From Bacteroidota bacterium (lineage in GTDB: Bacteria; Bacteroidota; Bacteroidia; J057; JAJTIE01), in the NCBI GenBank assembly GCA_021300195.1, contig JAJTIE010000048.1, positions 1 to 39,926 on the forward strand: a DNA stretch of 39,926 nt, written 5' to 3'. The notes beneath the pieces were generated by a model. That model saw only the letters and a program-made list of their open reading frames with translations, did no database searches and was not told where the DNA came from. Shown in pieces: positions 26,716-34,563 of the stretch. The stretch's first letter is position 1. The number at the start of each line of letters is the position of its first letter. The position numbers were made by a program, and so were the translations under genes.

Positions 26716-27309
26716 ATGCAGTACAGGTTATCTCGCTGGCTCTCCATCCTCCTGAACCCCAACACCCTGCAGCTGCTGGGTGCCCTGTACTGGCAGCCAC
26801 GCGCCAGTGGGGCCTTTGTGCTGTGCGCGGTGGCCCTGCTGCTTCTGGTGCCCCTGGTGGCCTACCTGCTGTACACCCGGTATTATTTGCGCCGGGCAGA
26901 TGCCCTGCAGGTATCCAGGCAAGAGCGCATCCTGCCCTTTGGGGTCAATCTGCTCTGTCTCCTGTTTTTTCAGGCTCTGTCGGGCCCGCTGCAGGCCACG
27001 CCCGAGCTGCGGCAGTATGTGTACTATCTGCTTGTCATCAATGTCTTGGGCCTGGGCGTTACTCTGTGCTACAAGGTGTCGCTACACCTGGCCGCCGCCG
27101 CTGGCCTGCTGGGCTACACGCTGTGGTGGCACCAGCTGGCAGGCCTGCCTGCATCCTGGCCAGTGCTGATAGGCCTGCCAGTGCTGGTGCCGCTGCTGGC
27201 CTGGGCCCGCTACCGCCAGCAGGCACACACGGTGGCCGAGCTGGCAGCCGGTGTACTGCTTGGGCTGTTCAGTGCTGCTGCGTATCTTGCCTGGCTGGCC
27301 GGGTGCTAG
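26716..27309 (+). CDS. PAP2-like integral membrane protein
   Basis: A 197-residue protein with about six hydrophobic segments. KVSLHLAAAAG (about 120-130) and RQQAHTVAELAAGVLLG (about 167-183) resemble the second and third motifs of PAP2 phosphatases (SxxH, RxxxHxxxD), though the last Asp is replaced by Glu and the first motif is not evident. It may be a degenerate or distant PAP2-type lipid phosphatase. A longer alternative frame open from 26625 includes the downstream hydratase but is low-complexity there, so it is rejected. It lies 56 nt upstream of the hydratase family gene and is probably co-transcribed. Confidence 0.7.
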   Translation: MQYRLSRWLSILLNPNTLQLLGALYWQPRASGAFVLCAVALLLLVPLVAYLLYTRYYLRRADALQVSRQERILPFGVNLLCLLFFQALSGPLQATPELRQYVYYLLVINVLGLGVTLCYKVSLHLAAAAGLLGYTLWWHQLAGLPASWPVLIGLPVLVPLLAWARYRQQAHTVAELAAGVLLGLFSAAAYLAWLAGC

Positions 27310-27365
27310 CCGCTTCCGTTTGTTCACCCCCCCCCTGTACCAGATACCCCAAACCGTACCCTGTT

Positions 27366-28163
27366 ATGTCTAAAACCGCCCCAGTATTTGAGCACGTGCT
27401 GTATGAACTGAGTGATGGGATACTAACCCTCACGCTAAACCGGCCCGAGGTGTACAACGCCTTTAACGACCCCATGAGCTATGCCCTCATCGATGCGCTG
27501 AAGGCCGCCCGAAAGGACCCCGCGGTGCGGGTACTTGTGCTAACCGGTGCAGGAGACAAGGCCTTCTGTAGCGGCCAGGACCTGAAGGCCATAGCCGGCA
27601 AGCAGCGCAGCCTGGCAGATAGTGTAGAAAAGCGCTATAACCCCATTGCCCGCCTGCTGTATACCATAGAGAAGCCCATCATTGCGCGGGTAAATGGCGT
27701 AGCCGCTGGCGCAGGTGCAGGCATTGTGCTGGCCTGCGACCTGGCCATAGCTGCCGAGCATGCCAGCTTTGTCTTCGCTTTTGCCAACATTGGCCTGGTG
27801 CCCGATACCGCCACCAGCTTTGCACTGCCCCGCCTGGTGGGCCGCCGAAAGGCATTTGAACTGGCCACCCTGGGCAGCAAGATACCGGCAGCAGAGGCCC
27901 TGCAATATGGCTTTGTAAACCGCGTGGTGCCCGCCGACCAGCTGGATGCCACCGTGGCAGAGCTTGCCCAGCTGTACCGGGATAAAGCCCCGATTGCCAT
28001 AGGGCTGATTAAGCGCATGCTGCTGAAGAGCGCCCACGCAGACCTGGAGGACATGCTGCAAATGGAGGCCTACTGCCAGCAGATAGCCGGAAGCACCGAG
28101 GACTACGCCGAAGCCGTTTCGGCCTTCAATGAGAAAAGAAAACCCCTATTTGCAGGCAAATAA
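27366..28163 (+). CDS. Enoyl-CoA hydratase/isomerase family protein, PaaG-like
   Basis: A 265-residue crotonase-fold enzyme starting MSKTAPVFEHVLYELSDGIL. The oxyanion-hole segments AFCSGQDLKAIA (about 62-73) and GVAAGAGAGIVLACDLAIAAE (about 108-128) are typical. FAFANIGLVPDTATSFALPRLVG (about 139-161) resembles PaaG-type 2-(1,2-epoxy-1,2-dihydrophenyl)acetyl-CoA isomerases, with Asp at the catalytic position. The reaction could be in phenylacetate breakdown or general fatty acyl-CoA metabolism; no other paa genes are near, so this cannot be fixed. A terminator follows about 115 nt downstream. Confidence 0.88.
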   Translation: MSKTAPVFEHVLYELSDGILTLTLNRPEVYNAFNDPMSYALIDALKAARKDPAVRVLVLTGAGDKAFCSGQDLKAIAGKQRSLADSVEKRYNPIARLLYTIEKPIIARVNGVAAGAGAGIVLACDLAIAAEHASFVFAFANIGLVPDTATSFALPRLVGRRKAFELATLGSKIPAAEALQYGFVNRVVPADQLDATVAELAQLYRDKAPIAIGLIKRMLLKSAHADLEDMLQMEAYCQQIAGSTEDYAEAVSAFNEKRKPLFAGK

Positions 28164-28223
28164 TTTTTGAGATAGTTTCAAGTTTTTCTTTGAAATATCA
28201 ATTTTGTGTGCGAAATTTGCCTC

Positions 28224-28248
28224 ATACTAATGGTTTATCCATTAGTAT
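28224..28248. repeat. Perfect 10-bp inverted repeat
   Basis: ATACTAATGG and CCATTAGTAT are exact reverse complements with a five-base loop. It lies directly before the TTTG repeat tract, and may be a first, weak termination hairpin. Confidence 0.8.
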
Positions 28249-28250
28249 TA

Positions 28251-28278
28251 TTGTTTGTTTGTTTGTTTGTTTGTTTGT
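28251..28278 (+). repeat. (TTTG)7 tetranucleotide tract
   Basis: About 28 bases of uninterrupted TTTG units, placed between the inverted repeat and the terminator. Such tracts can change length by slippage. It is outside any accepted gene. Confidence 0.9.
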
Positions 28279-28311
28279 AAAGGGTGGCATTAGCCGCCCT
28301 TTACTTTTTTT
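28278..28311 (+). terminator. Intrinsic terminator after the hydratase family gene
   Basis: TAAAGGGTGGC pairs with GCCGCCCTTTA (one G-T pair) around ATTA, followed by CTTTTTTT. Confidence 0.85.
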
Positions 28312-28492
28312 AAAAGATAGCCATAACCGCTCCGGGCTGCTCGCTCGATCCTGTGGAGCTTGGTCCGTGTCTGTCGGCCCGGCCTTGTGTCCCAGGCTCC
28401 TTAGTTTATAGTTTGGCGGGTACGATAAAACGCATAGATGAGCCAGTGGGCACTATACACGGTGTAACTGGTGGTGGAGGGTACCTCGTGGC

Positions 28493-28512
28493 TGTGGATA
28501 AGCCGTGGATAA
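28493..28512 (-). promoter_or_regulatory. Tandem DnaA-box-like sites upstream of dnaB
   Basis: TGTGGATAA at 28493-28501 is the exact complement of the DnaA-box consensus TTATCCACA. CGTGGATAA at 28504-28512 differs at one base. They form an 11-bp tandem unit. They lie about 200 bp before the dnaB start, just upstream of its -7 box. They may allow DnaA control of dnaB or form part of an origin. Confidence 0.6.
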
Positions 28513-28584
28513 GCCCCGGGTTGCTGTGGGAAAGCCCGCTGCGCCACCTTGATAACCTATCAAGCTTTGGCCCACGCCAGCGCG

Positions 28585-28592
28585 TATCTTTG
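28585..28592 (+). promoter_or_regulatory. -7 box for dnaB
   Basis: TATCTTTG matches TAnnTTTG exactly. TTTG at 28566-28569 is a possible -33 element with somewhat short spacing (15 nt). The 5' leader would be about 110 nt. Confidence 0.5.
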
Positions 28593-28709
28593 TAGCTGTG
28601 CCCGGCTGGTGGTGCAGGTTATTGGCCAGGTATTGGTGGACGGCCTGTGAGGCCATGGCTGCGCCGGTGCCGGGGGTTTCAGATAAAAAACTGATTGTGA
28701 GTAAAATAG

Positions 28710-30263
28710 ATGGCAGAGCCCTACCGATTGAATAGCGAAGAAACCGGCCGAAAGGCCTCTTCCGCCCGCATCCTGGAGGCGGGGGGGATGCCCCATGCCC
28801 TGGAGCTGGAGCAGGCCATACTAGGGGCAATCATGCTGGAGCGGGATGCCCTGACGCGTGTAACCGACACCCTGACGTCGGAAATGTTCTACAAGCCTGC
28901 GCATACCGACATCTACAAGGCTATGATGGAGCTGAGCAATGCCAGCGAGCCCATAGACAAGCTGACGGTGATGGAGCGGCTGAAAAAAATGGATCGGCTA
29001 GCGCAGGTGGGCGGCCCCTACTACATAGCCGAGCTGACCAGCCGGGTAGCCAGCGCGGCCAACATAGAGCACCACGCCCACATTGTGGCGCAGAAGTTTA
29101 TCCAGCGCGAGCTGATCCGCATATGCCGCAATGTAGCCGACGAGGCCAGCGACGAGAGCAACGACATCTTTGACCTACTGGACAATGCCGAAAAGCAACT
29201 GTATGAACTGAGTACGGACAAGCTGCGACGCGAGAGCCTGAGCATGAGCCACCTAACGCACCGCACCATAGAGGAACTGCAGGCCCTGATAAGCAAGGGG
29301 GATGGCGTAACGGGGGTAACCAGCGGATTTGCCCAGCTGGACAAGCTGACCAGTGGCTGGCAACCCTCCGACCTGATCATCCTGGCGGCACGGCCCGCAA
29401 TGGGTAAAACCGCCTTTGTGCTAAGCCTGGCGCGCAATGCCGCCATGCGCGGAAACCAGCCTGTGGCCATCTTCAGCCTGGAGATGGCAGCCACCCAGCT
29501 GGTGCGACGCCTGATCTCCAGCGAGGCCGAGATAGAGCTGCAAAAGATGCGAACCGGCCAGCTGAGCGATGCGGAGTGGAGCCAGCTGAATGACCGAATA
29601 GCCCGCATGAGCGAGGCCCCCATCTTTATAGACGATACGCCCGCCCTAAGCCTCTTTGACCTGCGGACCAAGTGCCGCCGCCTGAAAAGCCAGCACAACA
29701 TCCAGATGGTTATAATAGACTACCTGCAGCTGATGACGGCCGAGAGCAAGAAGGGCGGAAACCGCGAGCAGGAGATCAGTGCCATATCCCGGGGCCTGAA
29801 GGTGCTGGCCAAGGAGCTGAGTGTGCCGATCATTGCCCTGAGCCAGCTGAGCCGCGCCCCGGAACAGCGCCCTGGAAATGACAAGCGCCCCATGCTGAGC
29901 GACTTGCGAGAGTCTGGAGCCATAGAGCAGGATGCAGACATGGTGATGTTTCTGTATCGGCCGGAGTACTACGACATGCTGGAGGATGAGGAGGGAAACA
30001 GCACCAAGGGCATGTGCGAGGTAATCATAGCCAAGCAGCGAAACGGCCCTACGGACCGGGTGAAGCTACGCTTTGTGCAGCAGTTTGCCCGCTTTGACGA
30101 CTGGCAGGACGACCGGTTTAGCCCCAATATGCCCAAGTTTTATGCCAGCCCGGAGGCATCAGACTTTAGCGGCCTGCAAAAGGCCGGCGGTGGCTTTCAG
30201 ATCTTTCCCAGTAAGATGAACGAGGATGACTATCAGGAGGGCGACTTTAGCGCGCCTTTCTAG
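28710..30263 (+). CDS. dnaB: Replicative DNA helicase DnaB
   Basis: A 517-residue hexameric helicase that unwinds DNA ahead of the replication fork. The N-terminal domain (about 30-130; HALELEQAILGAIMLERDAL) binds primase and helicase loader. The RecA-like C-terminal domain begins near residue 200: GFAQLDKLTSGWQPSDLIILAARPAMGKTAFVLSLAR contains Walker A (ARPAMGKT). Further motifs are FSLEMAATQLVRR, VIIDYLQLM (Walker B) and ISRGLKVLAKELSVPIIALSQLSR. There is no intein. The 3' end overlaps the convergent AsmA-like gene by 17 bases. Upstream are DnaA-like boxes and a -7 box. Confidence 0.97.
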   Translation: MAEPYRLNSEETGRKASSARILEAGGMPHALELEQAILGAIMLERDALTRVTDTLTSEMFYKPAHTDIYKAMMELSNASEPIDKLTVMERLKKMDRLAQVGGPYYIAELTSRVASAANIEHHAHIVAQKFIQRELIRICRNVADEASDESNDIFDLLDNAEKQLYELSTDKLRRESLSMSHLTHRTIEELQALISKGDGVTGVTSGFAQLDKLTSGWQPSDLIILAARPAMGKTAFVLSLARNAAMRGNQPVAIFSLEMAATQLVRRLISSEAEIELQKMRTGQLSDAEWSQLNDRIARMSEAPIFIDDTPALSLFDLRTKCRRLKSQHNIQMVIIDYLQLMTAESKKGGNREQEISAISRGLKVLAKELSVPIIALSQLSRAPEQRPGNDKRPMLSDLRESGAIEQDADMVMFLYRPEYYDMLEDEEGNSTKGMCEVIIAKQRNGPTDRVKLRFVQQFARFDDWQDDRFSPNMPKFYASPEASDFSGLQKAGGGFQIFPSKMNEDDYQEGDFSAPF

Positions 30264-32769
30264 CCCGCTGGCGCAGTTCGTCTCGTTCATTGCGCAGCCC
30301 TTTTTCTACCCCCTGTCTCAGGGCCTGCTTATCCAGGCTCACCTCCGGGTTATCCACCGTGCCGCGTATGCGCACCTGGGCATGTGCCCCCGCATCGGCA
30401 GCAGGCTGGGTTTCTTCCACCAGCTCGGCCACATCGGCCTGTGTGGCCTGCTGCTGCAGGCCCAGCAGGCCAGCCAGCTGCACCCGCACCCGGTAGTCCA
30501 GCAGGCCCTCCAGGTGGTGGCCCCCGCTTACCTCCAGGTGGGTACGGTTTACATACAGCTCCAGCGTATCCGTTAGCTGGAAGCGCCCGCGGCTAATCCG
30601 AAAGCGAGACTGGAAGTCTTCGAAGTTCATATTCTCAAAGCGATTGCCGATCAGCAGGCCCATCTGTCGCATAGGGGGGAAGTTGTAAATACGCAGTTGG
30701 CGCAGCTGCACCGTACCCTGGGCGCGTATGCCCTCGGTTAGGGGTTCTCCCTGGGCATCCAGGGGCGCCTGTGCTTCCATCTGCCCACTTAGCTGCCCCT
30801 GGGTGTAGGGGCCGATTACCAGAAACTCGCCTAGCTTGGGCAGTGCCACGAAGGCTTGTTTCAGGTCTATGTCTTGCAGTTTCAGCGTGGTCTGCAGGTA
30901 GGGTTCGGGCTGCTCCAGCTGGCTGAAGCTGCCCGATATTCGGCCTGCCAGTAGCTGCGCCTCGCACTGCGATACACGTAGCGCGCCTGGGCTCCAGCTG
31001 GCGCTGGCGGCCAGCTGCCGGGCCTGTAGCTGCTGCCAGCGCAGGTGCTGTATGCGCAGGTTGTCCAGCTTTAGCTGGTTGTCTTGCCAGGCTACGCCCA
31101 CCTGCATGCCATCTGCCCGCAGGCTATCCCAGTTTAGCTGCTGTGCTTGCAGCTGTAGCTGCAGCTGCCAGGCCGCTTCGTGCGCATCCGGTTTTCCGGC
31201 CTGCTGCTCGGGCTTTTCCGTTTCCTTCCATAGGCCTAGCAGCTCGTTCAGGTCCAGCTGCCGGGCACTAGCCAGCAGCCGCAGTACCGGCTGCTGGCTA
31301 GTTAGGCCAGTCAGGCTGCCCTGGGCCTGCAGGTCGCTATGGGCACAGCGGGCGCTTAGCTGTTCAATCCGCAGGGTCTCGCCCTCGTAGTGCAGGCGGG
31401 CCGATAGCCCCTCTACCGGCCACCGCATGGCAGGGTGCTGCACACGGGCATCGGCCAGGGTAAGGGTAGCCCGGATCTGCAGTTCATCGGGCGGGCCCTG
31501 GCCCGATACGTCCAGGCTCAGCTGCCCATCGGCCTTTGGGTAGGAGAGCAGCTGGGGCCAGAAGAGTGCCACCGACCGGAGCGGTGCCTGGGCCTGTGCC
31601 GCTACGCTAAGCTTGGGCTGCAAAAAGTTATCGTACTGCAGGCTGGCCCGTATGGGCTGCCCACCCAGGGTGCCGGTGCAGGGCTGTAGGTGCAGGTAGG
31701 CCTTCCGCAGGTCGGGTGGTATGTAGAGGGCCAGCTCAGCACTCAGGTCCTTCAGCGCGGCCTGTGGGTAGGCCTTGGGCATCACGCTGCCCTGCCGGAT
31801 GTGGGCTGATAGCTCCAGCGTGGTGCCCCCCAGGGGGCCATGGTAGCGGCCAGCCAACTGCAGTGCACCACCCAGGGTAGCCTGCTCATTCAGCTGCCTG
31901 CGGTAGGGGGCGGGCAGCAGGCTGTACAGCTGGGCCAGGGTAGTGCGCCCGGTGTTTAGCCGTACGTCTAGCGCCGGGGCAGGCAGGGGGCTGTAGTAGC
32001 CCGACAGGGTCAGCGGAATCTGCTGCAGTTGCAGCCGGGCATCTACCCGTACGTGGCCCGATGGCTGCTGCACCAGGGTGCCCGCCAGGCCGATGGCGGA
32101 GATGCGGGGTAGTACCAGTTGCCCGATTTGGGCCCGGTGCAGGCTCCCCTGGGCAGCCAGCCGGAGGGAGAGTTCTTTTCGCCGGAAGGCGCCCGATAGG
32201 GAGAGCTGTGCCAGCCGTATGGTATAGTGTTGCTGGCTGTGGTGGTCATCCAGCAGCAGTTCTGCCTCGCTTACTTCCAGTGCCTGCAGGTGCCAGTCCA
32301 GCGCTTCTTCCAGTGCCTGGTCATCTGGTCGGGGTTTCAGCAGCCGCTGGTAGTTCCATAGCCCGGTGGGGTCTCGCACCAGGCGCAGCCGGGGCCGGTG
32401 GATGCGGATGCCCTGGATGCGGTAGGCACCACCGCGCAGCAGGGATAGCAGGTTGAGCGAAACCTGTAGCTCCTGTGCCTCCAGCACGGGCCTCTGGCCC
32501 ATGCCAAAGTGCCGGGCCTGCTCGGGGTGCAGGTGCACCCGCACCTGCTGCAGGCGCACACTAGCCTGCGGCCAGGTGCGTATCAGGTCCAGCTCCATCC
32601 GCTCTATGTACACCCGGCCTGCCAGGTATTGCCCTATCTGCTGCAGCAGGTAGGCTTCTACCCGCTCCTTGTACACAAAGCCCAGCGACAGCAGGCCCAG
32701 CACGAGCATGGCACCTGCCCACAGCAGGAACCAGAAGATGCGGCGGGCACTGCGCAGGCGGTTTCTCAC
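30247..32769 (-). CDS. AsmA-like envelope protein
   Basis: An 840-residue protein starting with GTG (GTG at 32769) and one N-terminal membrane helix (about residues 11-31). After it, long repeating beta-sheet patterns run to the end, with the AsmA features VYKERVEAYLLQQIGQYLAGRVYIERMEL early and QMGLLIGNRFENMNFEDFQSRFRI and a DYRVRVQLAGLLG segment late (AsmA_2 C-terminal region). AsmA-like proteins form bridge-like lipid-transport structures across the envelope. The GTG start is supported by a near-consensus -7 sequence, TAATTTG, five bases upstream. It overlaps dnaB at the 3' end by 17 bases in convergent orientation. Confidence 0.85.
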   Translation of the reverse strand: MRNRLRSARRIFWFLLWAGAMLVLGLLSLGFVYKERVEAYLLQQIGQYLAGRVYIERMELDLIRTWPQASVRLQQVRVHLHPEQARHFGMGQRPVLEAQELQVSLNLLSLLRGGAYRIQGIRIHRPRLRLVRDPTGLWNYQRLLKPRPDDQALEEALDWHLQALEVSEAELLLDDHHSQQHYTIRLAQLSLSGAFRRKELSLRLAAQGSLHRAQIGQLVLPRISAIGLAGTLVQQPSGHVRVDARLQLQQIPLTLSGYYSPLPAPALDVRLNTGRTTLAQLYSLLPAPYRRQLNEQATLGGALQLAGRYHGPLGGTTLELSAHIRQGSVMPKAYPQAALKDLSAELALYIPPDLRKAYLHLQPCTGTLGGQPIRASLQYDNFLQPKLSVAAQAQAPLRSVALFWPQLLSYPKADGQLSLDVSGQGPPDELQIRATLTLADARVQHPAMRWPVEGLSARLHYEGETLRIEQLSARCAHSDLQAQGSLTGLTSQQPVLRLLASARQLDLNELLGLWKETEKPEQQAGKPDAHEAAWQLQLQLQAQQLNWDSLRADGMQVGVAWQDNQLKLDNLRIQHLRWQQLQARQLAASASWSPGALRVSQCEAQLLAGRISGSFSQLEQPEPYLQTTLKLQDIDLKQAFVALPKLGEFLVIGPYTQGQLSGQMEAQAPLDAQGEPLTEGIRAQGTVQLRQLRIYNFPPMRQMGLLIGNRFENMNFEDFQSRFRISRGRFQLTDTLELYVNRTHLEVSGGHHLEGLLDYRVRVQLAGLLGLQQQATQADVAELVEETQPAADAGAHAQVRIRGTVDNPEVSLDKQALRQGVEKGLRNERDELRQRARKAR

Positions 32770-32868
32770 GCCTGCAAATTAGCCACTGGCAGCGTGCCGG
32801 TGCCTAAAAGATTATGCTTCTGCACCGGGGTTCTGTACAGCGAGGTCTGTGGACGATTTTCGCCTCGC

Positions 32869-33507
32869 TCAGGGTGCCAGTCGGTCGATCTGCCAGCCAT
32901 GGGGGGTGCGCCGGTAGTGCATCCGGTCGTGCAGGCGGCTGGGGCGTCCCTGCCAGAATTCGAACTCGTCTGGCACTAGCCGGTAGCCCCCCCAGAAGGG
33001 GGGTAGGGGGGGGTGGTCCGGGTTTTCCAGCAGGCGCTTTGTTTTTTCCACCAGGCCTTCCAGCTCGTTCCGGTCTGCCAGTATCTGGCTCTGCGGGCTG
33101 GCCCATGCACCCAGGCGCGAGGGTAGGGGGCGGCTGTGGTAGTAGGCTGCGCTTTCTGCGTCGCTCAGCCGCTCCACGGTGCCCTCTACCCGTACCTGGC
33201 GCTCCAGCTCGGCCCACCAGAAGCAGAGGGCGGCCTGTGGGCGGGCCGCCAGCTCTCTGCCTTTTCGGCTCTCGTAGTTGGTGAAAAAATGCAGCCCATG
33301 GTCTATGCCTTTTAGCAGCACCATGCGGCTGCCGGGTTTGCCATCCGGGCCCACGGTGGCCAGGTTCATGGCAGTAGGCTCGGGCACCTGGGCTGCCAGG
33401 GCGGCATCCATCCACTGCTGAAACTGCACCAGTGGATCGGGGTGGCAGTCGGCTTTATCTAGCGACTGCTTCTGGTAGTCTTCTCTGATTTCGGCTAAAT
33501 TTTTCAT
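32869..33507 (-). CDS. pdxH: Pyridoxamine 5'-phosphate oxidase
   Basis: A 212-residue FMN enzyme that oxidises pyridoxine or pyridoxamine 5'-phosphate to pyridoxal 5'-phosphate. The chosen start MKNLAEIREDYQKQSL is the family N-terminus; the longer frame to 33582 is A+T-rich and unlike it. Family blocks: PTAMNLATVGPDGKPGSRMVLLKG, FFTNYESRKGRELA, RQVRVEGTVERL, SRPLPSRLGAWASPQS, PPFWGGYRLVP, FEFWQGRPSRLHDRMHYRR and the C-terminal RLAP. Vitamin B6 is needed by thiamine, heme and amino acid enzymes, but no B6 cluster is present. It is divergent from cutA with an A+T-rich 87-bp gap. Confidence 0.97.
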   Translation of the reverse strand: MKNLAEIREDYQKQSLDKADCHPDPLVQFQQWMDAALAAQVPEPTAMNLATVGPDGKPGSRMVLLKGIDHGLHFFTNYESRKGRELAARPQAALCFWWAELERQVRVEGTVERLSDAESAAYYHSRPLPSRLGAWASPQSQILADRNELEGLVEKTKRLLENPDHPPLPPFWGGYRLVPDEFEFWQGRPSRLHDRMHYRRTPHGWQIDRLAP

Positions 33508-33594
33508 CAATATCCTCATGAAATGAGCGTATGGCGTATGATAAATGCAATTAAAGTATATATTTAGAATAAGTATGACCAATCTTTTACAACC

Positions 33595-33948
33595 ATGCCT
33601 TTCAAACTCATTTACATCACTACCCCTACGGTGGATTCTGCTACTGAGATAGCAGAGGCACTGCTTAGGGAGGGCTTGATAGCCTGTGCAAACATCCTGC
33701 CTGGCATGCTGAGCATGTATGAATGGGAGGGTAAGCTAAGGAAGGAGCCCGAGGCCCTGCTGCTCTGCAAGAGCACCAGCTACATGGTACCCAGGATTGT
33801 GGAGCGGGTGCGGGCACTGCACCCGCACGAGGTACCTTGTGTAACCAGTGTGCCCATCTTTGGCGGCAACCCCGACTACCTGAGTTGGGTAGGCCGCACC
33901 TGTGTGGCACACAAGCCGGACGGAGTGTCTCCTGCCCTCAAGGTTTAG
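33595..33948 (+). CDS. cutA: CutA divalent-ion tolerance protein
   Basis: A 117-residue trimeric CutA1 protein, normal length. The family features are FKLIYITTPTVDSATEIAEALLREGLIACANI at the start, MYEWEGKLRKEPEALLLCKS in the middle and HPHEVPCVTSVPIFGGNPDYLSW near the end. It was named for copper tolerance; its precise role is uncertain. The start lies soon after an A+T-rich promoter region that it shares with divergent pdxH (TATATTTA, near the -7 consensus, about 33551-33558). The stop overlaps the convergent DUF1684 gene by four bases. Confidence 0.95.
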   Translation: MPFKLIYITTPTVDSATEIAEALLREGLIACANILPGMLSMYEWEGKLRKEPEALLLCKSTSYMVPRIVERVRALHPHEVPCVTSVPIFGGNPDYLSWVGRTCVAHKPDGVSPALKV

Positions 33949-34544
33949 GGAGCCTGTAGGGGGTAGCGTTTCTCCCCGGCCGGGATGTGTATGGGCAGCC
34001 GGTTTTCTGCCGGTGGCACGGGGCAGTGGGTGTAGGCCGCTGCGTCGTACGCGCAGTAGGGGTTGTGTGCGTAGTTAAAGTCTAGCACCACCGTGCTGTC
34101 TGCCCCCAGGCTCAGGTTCAGGTAGCGCCCACCTGGGTAGGTTTCCGCGCGGTTTGTGGCATCAAAAAAGGGTACAAACAGTGCATTGGGTCCGTTCTCA
34201 GGCTCGTGTAGCGCCTGCAGCCGGTAGGGCTTCCCATCCAGCTCGAACGCCAACCAGCCGGCCAGCCGGGGGGTGCCGGGTTGTGCAGGCGCTGGCAGCA
34301 GCCGGGCCTGTAGCCGGTATCGCGGGTCGGGTGGGTAGTGGGCTAGCCGCAGGCTGCTACGCTGAGACATGGGGATGGGCGATGGGGCATAGCTTGGTCG
34401 CTTCCAGGCCTCCAGCACCCGGGCCCGCTCGGCCAGTATCTGCTGTACATACGCCTCTTCGGTACTATCCATACTGCTTAGCACGGCTACACAAAAGAGT
34501 AGGAGTAGGCCCCCCCCGATTAACAAAAGCTTGTTTTGATTCAT
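33945..34544 (-). CDS. DUF1684 family exported protein
   Basis: A 199-residue protein from the start MNQNKLLLIGG, with one N-terminal hydrophobic segment (about residues 5-23). Cys18 lies there, but LLFC is not a good lipobox, so it may be membrane-anchored or secreted. The DUF1684 block at the end is clear: DFNYAHNPYCAYDAAAYTHC and PPAENRLPIHIPAGEKRYP. The domain has no agreed function. The frame upstream to 34661 overlaps queC antisense-free sequence but lacks family features, so the shorter start is preferred. It starts 19 nt downstream of the queC stop on the same strand and may be co-transcribed. Confidence 0.88.
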   Translation of the reverse strand: MNQNKLLLIGGGLLLLFCVAVLSSMDSTEEAYVQQILAERARVLEAWKRPSYAPSPIPMSQRSSLRLAHYPPDPRYRLQARLLPAPAQPGTPRLAGWLAFELDGKPYRLQALHEPENGPNALFVPFFDATNRAETYPGGRYLNLSLGADSTVVLDFNYAHNPYCAYDAAAYTHCPVPPAENRLPIHIPAGEKRYPLQAP

Positions 34545-34563
34545 GGTCTGTAAGATAAACCGC

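Larger units (their letters stand above)
28164..28709. other. Gene-free A+T-rich and repeat-rich region before dnaB
   Basis: This 546-bp stretch has no convincing gene. The left 150 bp are A+T-rich and hold an imperfect hairpin (about 28177-28200), a perfect inverted repeat, seven TTTG units and an intrinsic terminator. The right part holds two adjacent DnaA-box-like sequences and a consensus -7 box for dnaB. The 73-codon frame at 28190 crosses the repeat and terminator and is rejected. This layout is that of a replication-related or regulatory region, but it does not prove one. Confidence 0.6.

Noticed and set aside
26625-27365. A 512-codon frame joining the PAP2-like region to the hydratase
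   Set aside because: The upstream half is out of frame with the membrane protein and is Ala/Gly/Arg/Pro-rich shadow coding; the hydratase begins at the ATG at 27366.
28190-28411. A 73-codon frame after the hydratase gene
   Set aside because: It crosses the inverted repeat, the TTTG tract and a strong terminator, and has no recognisable features.
30345-30360. Further DnaA boxes near the dnaB end
   Set aside because: TTATCCACC with one mismatch lies inside the AsmA-like coding region and is expected by chance.
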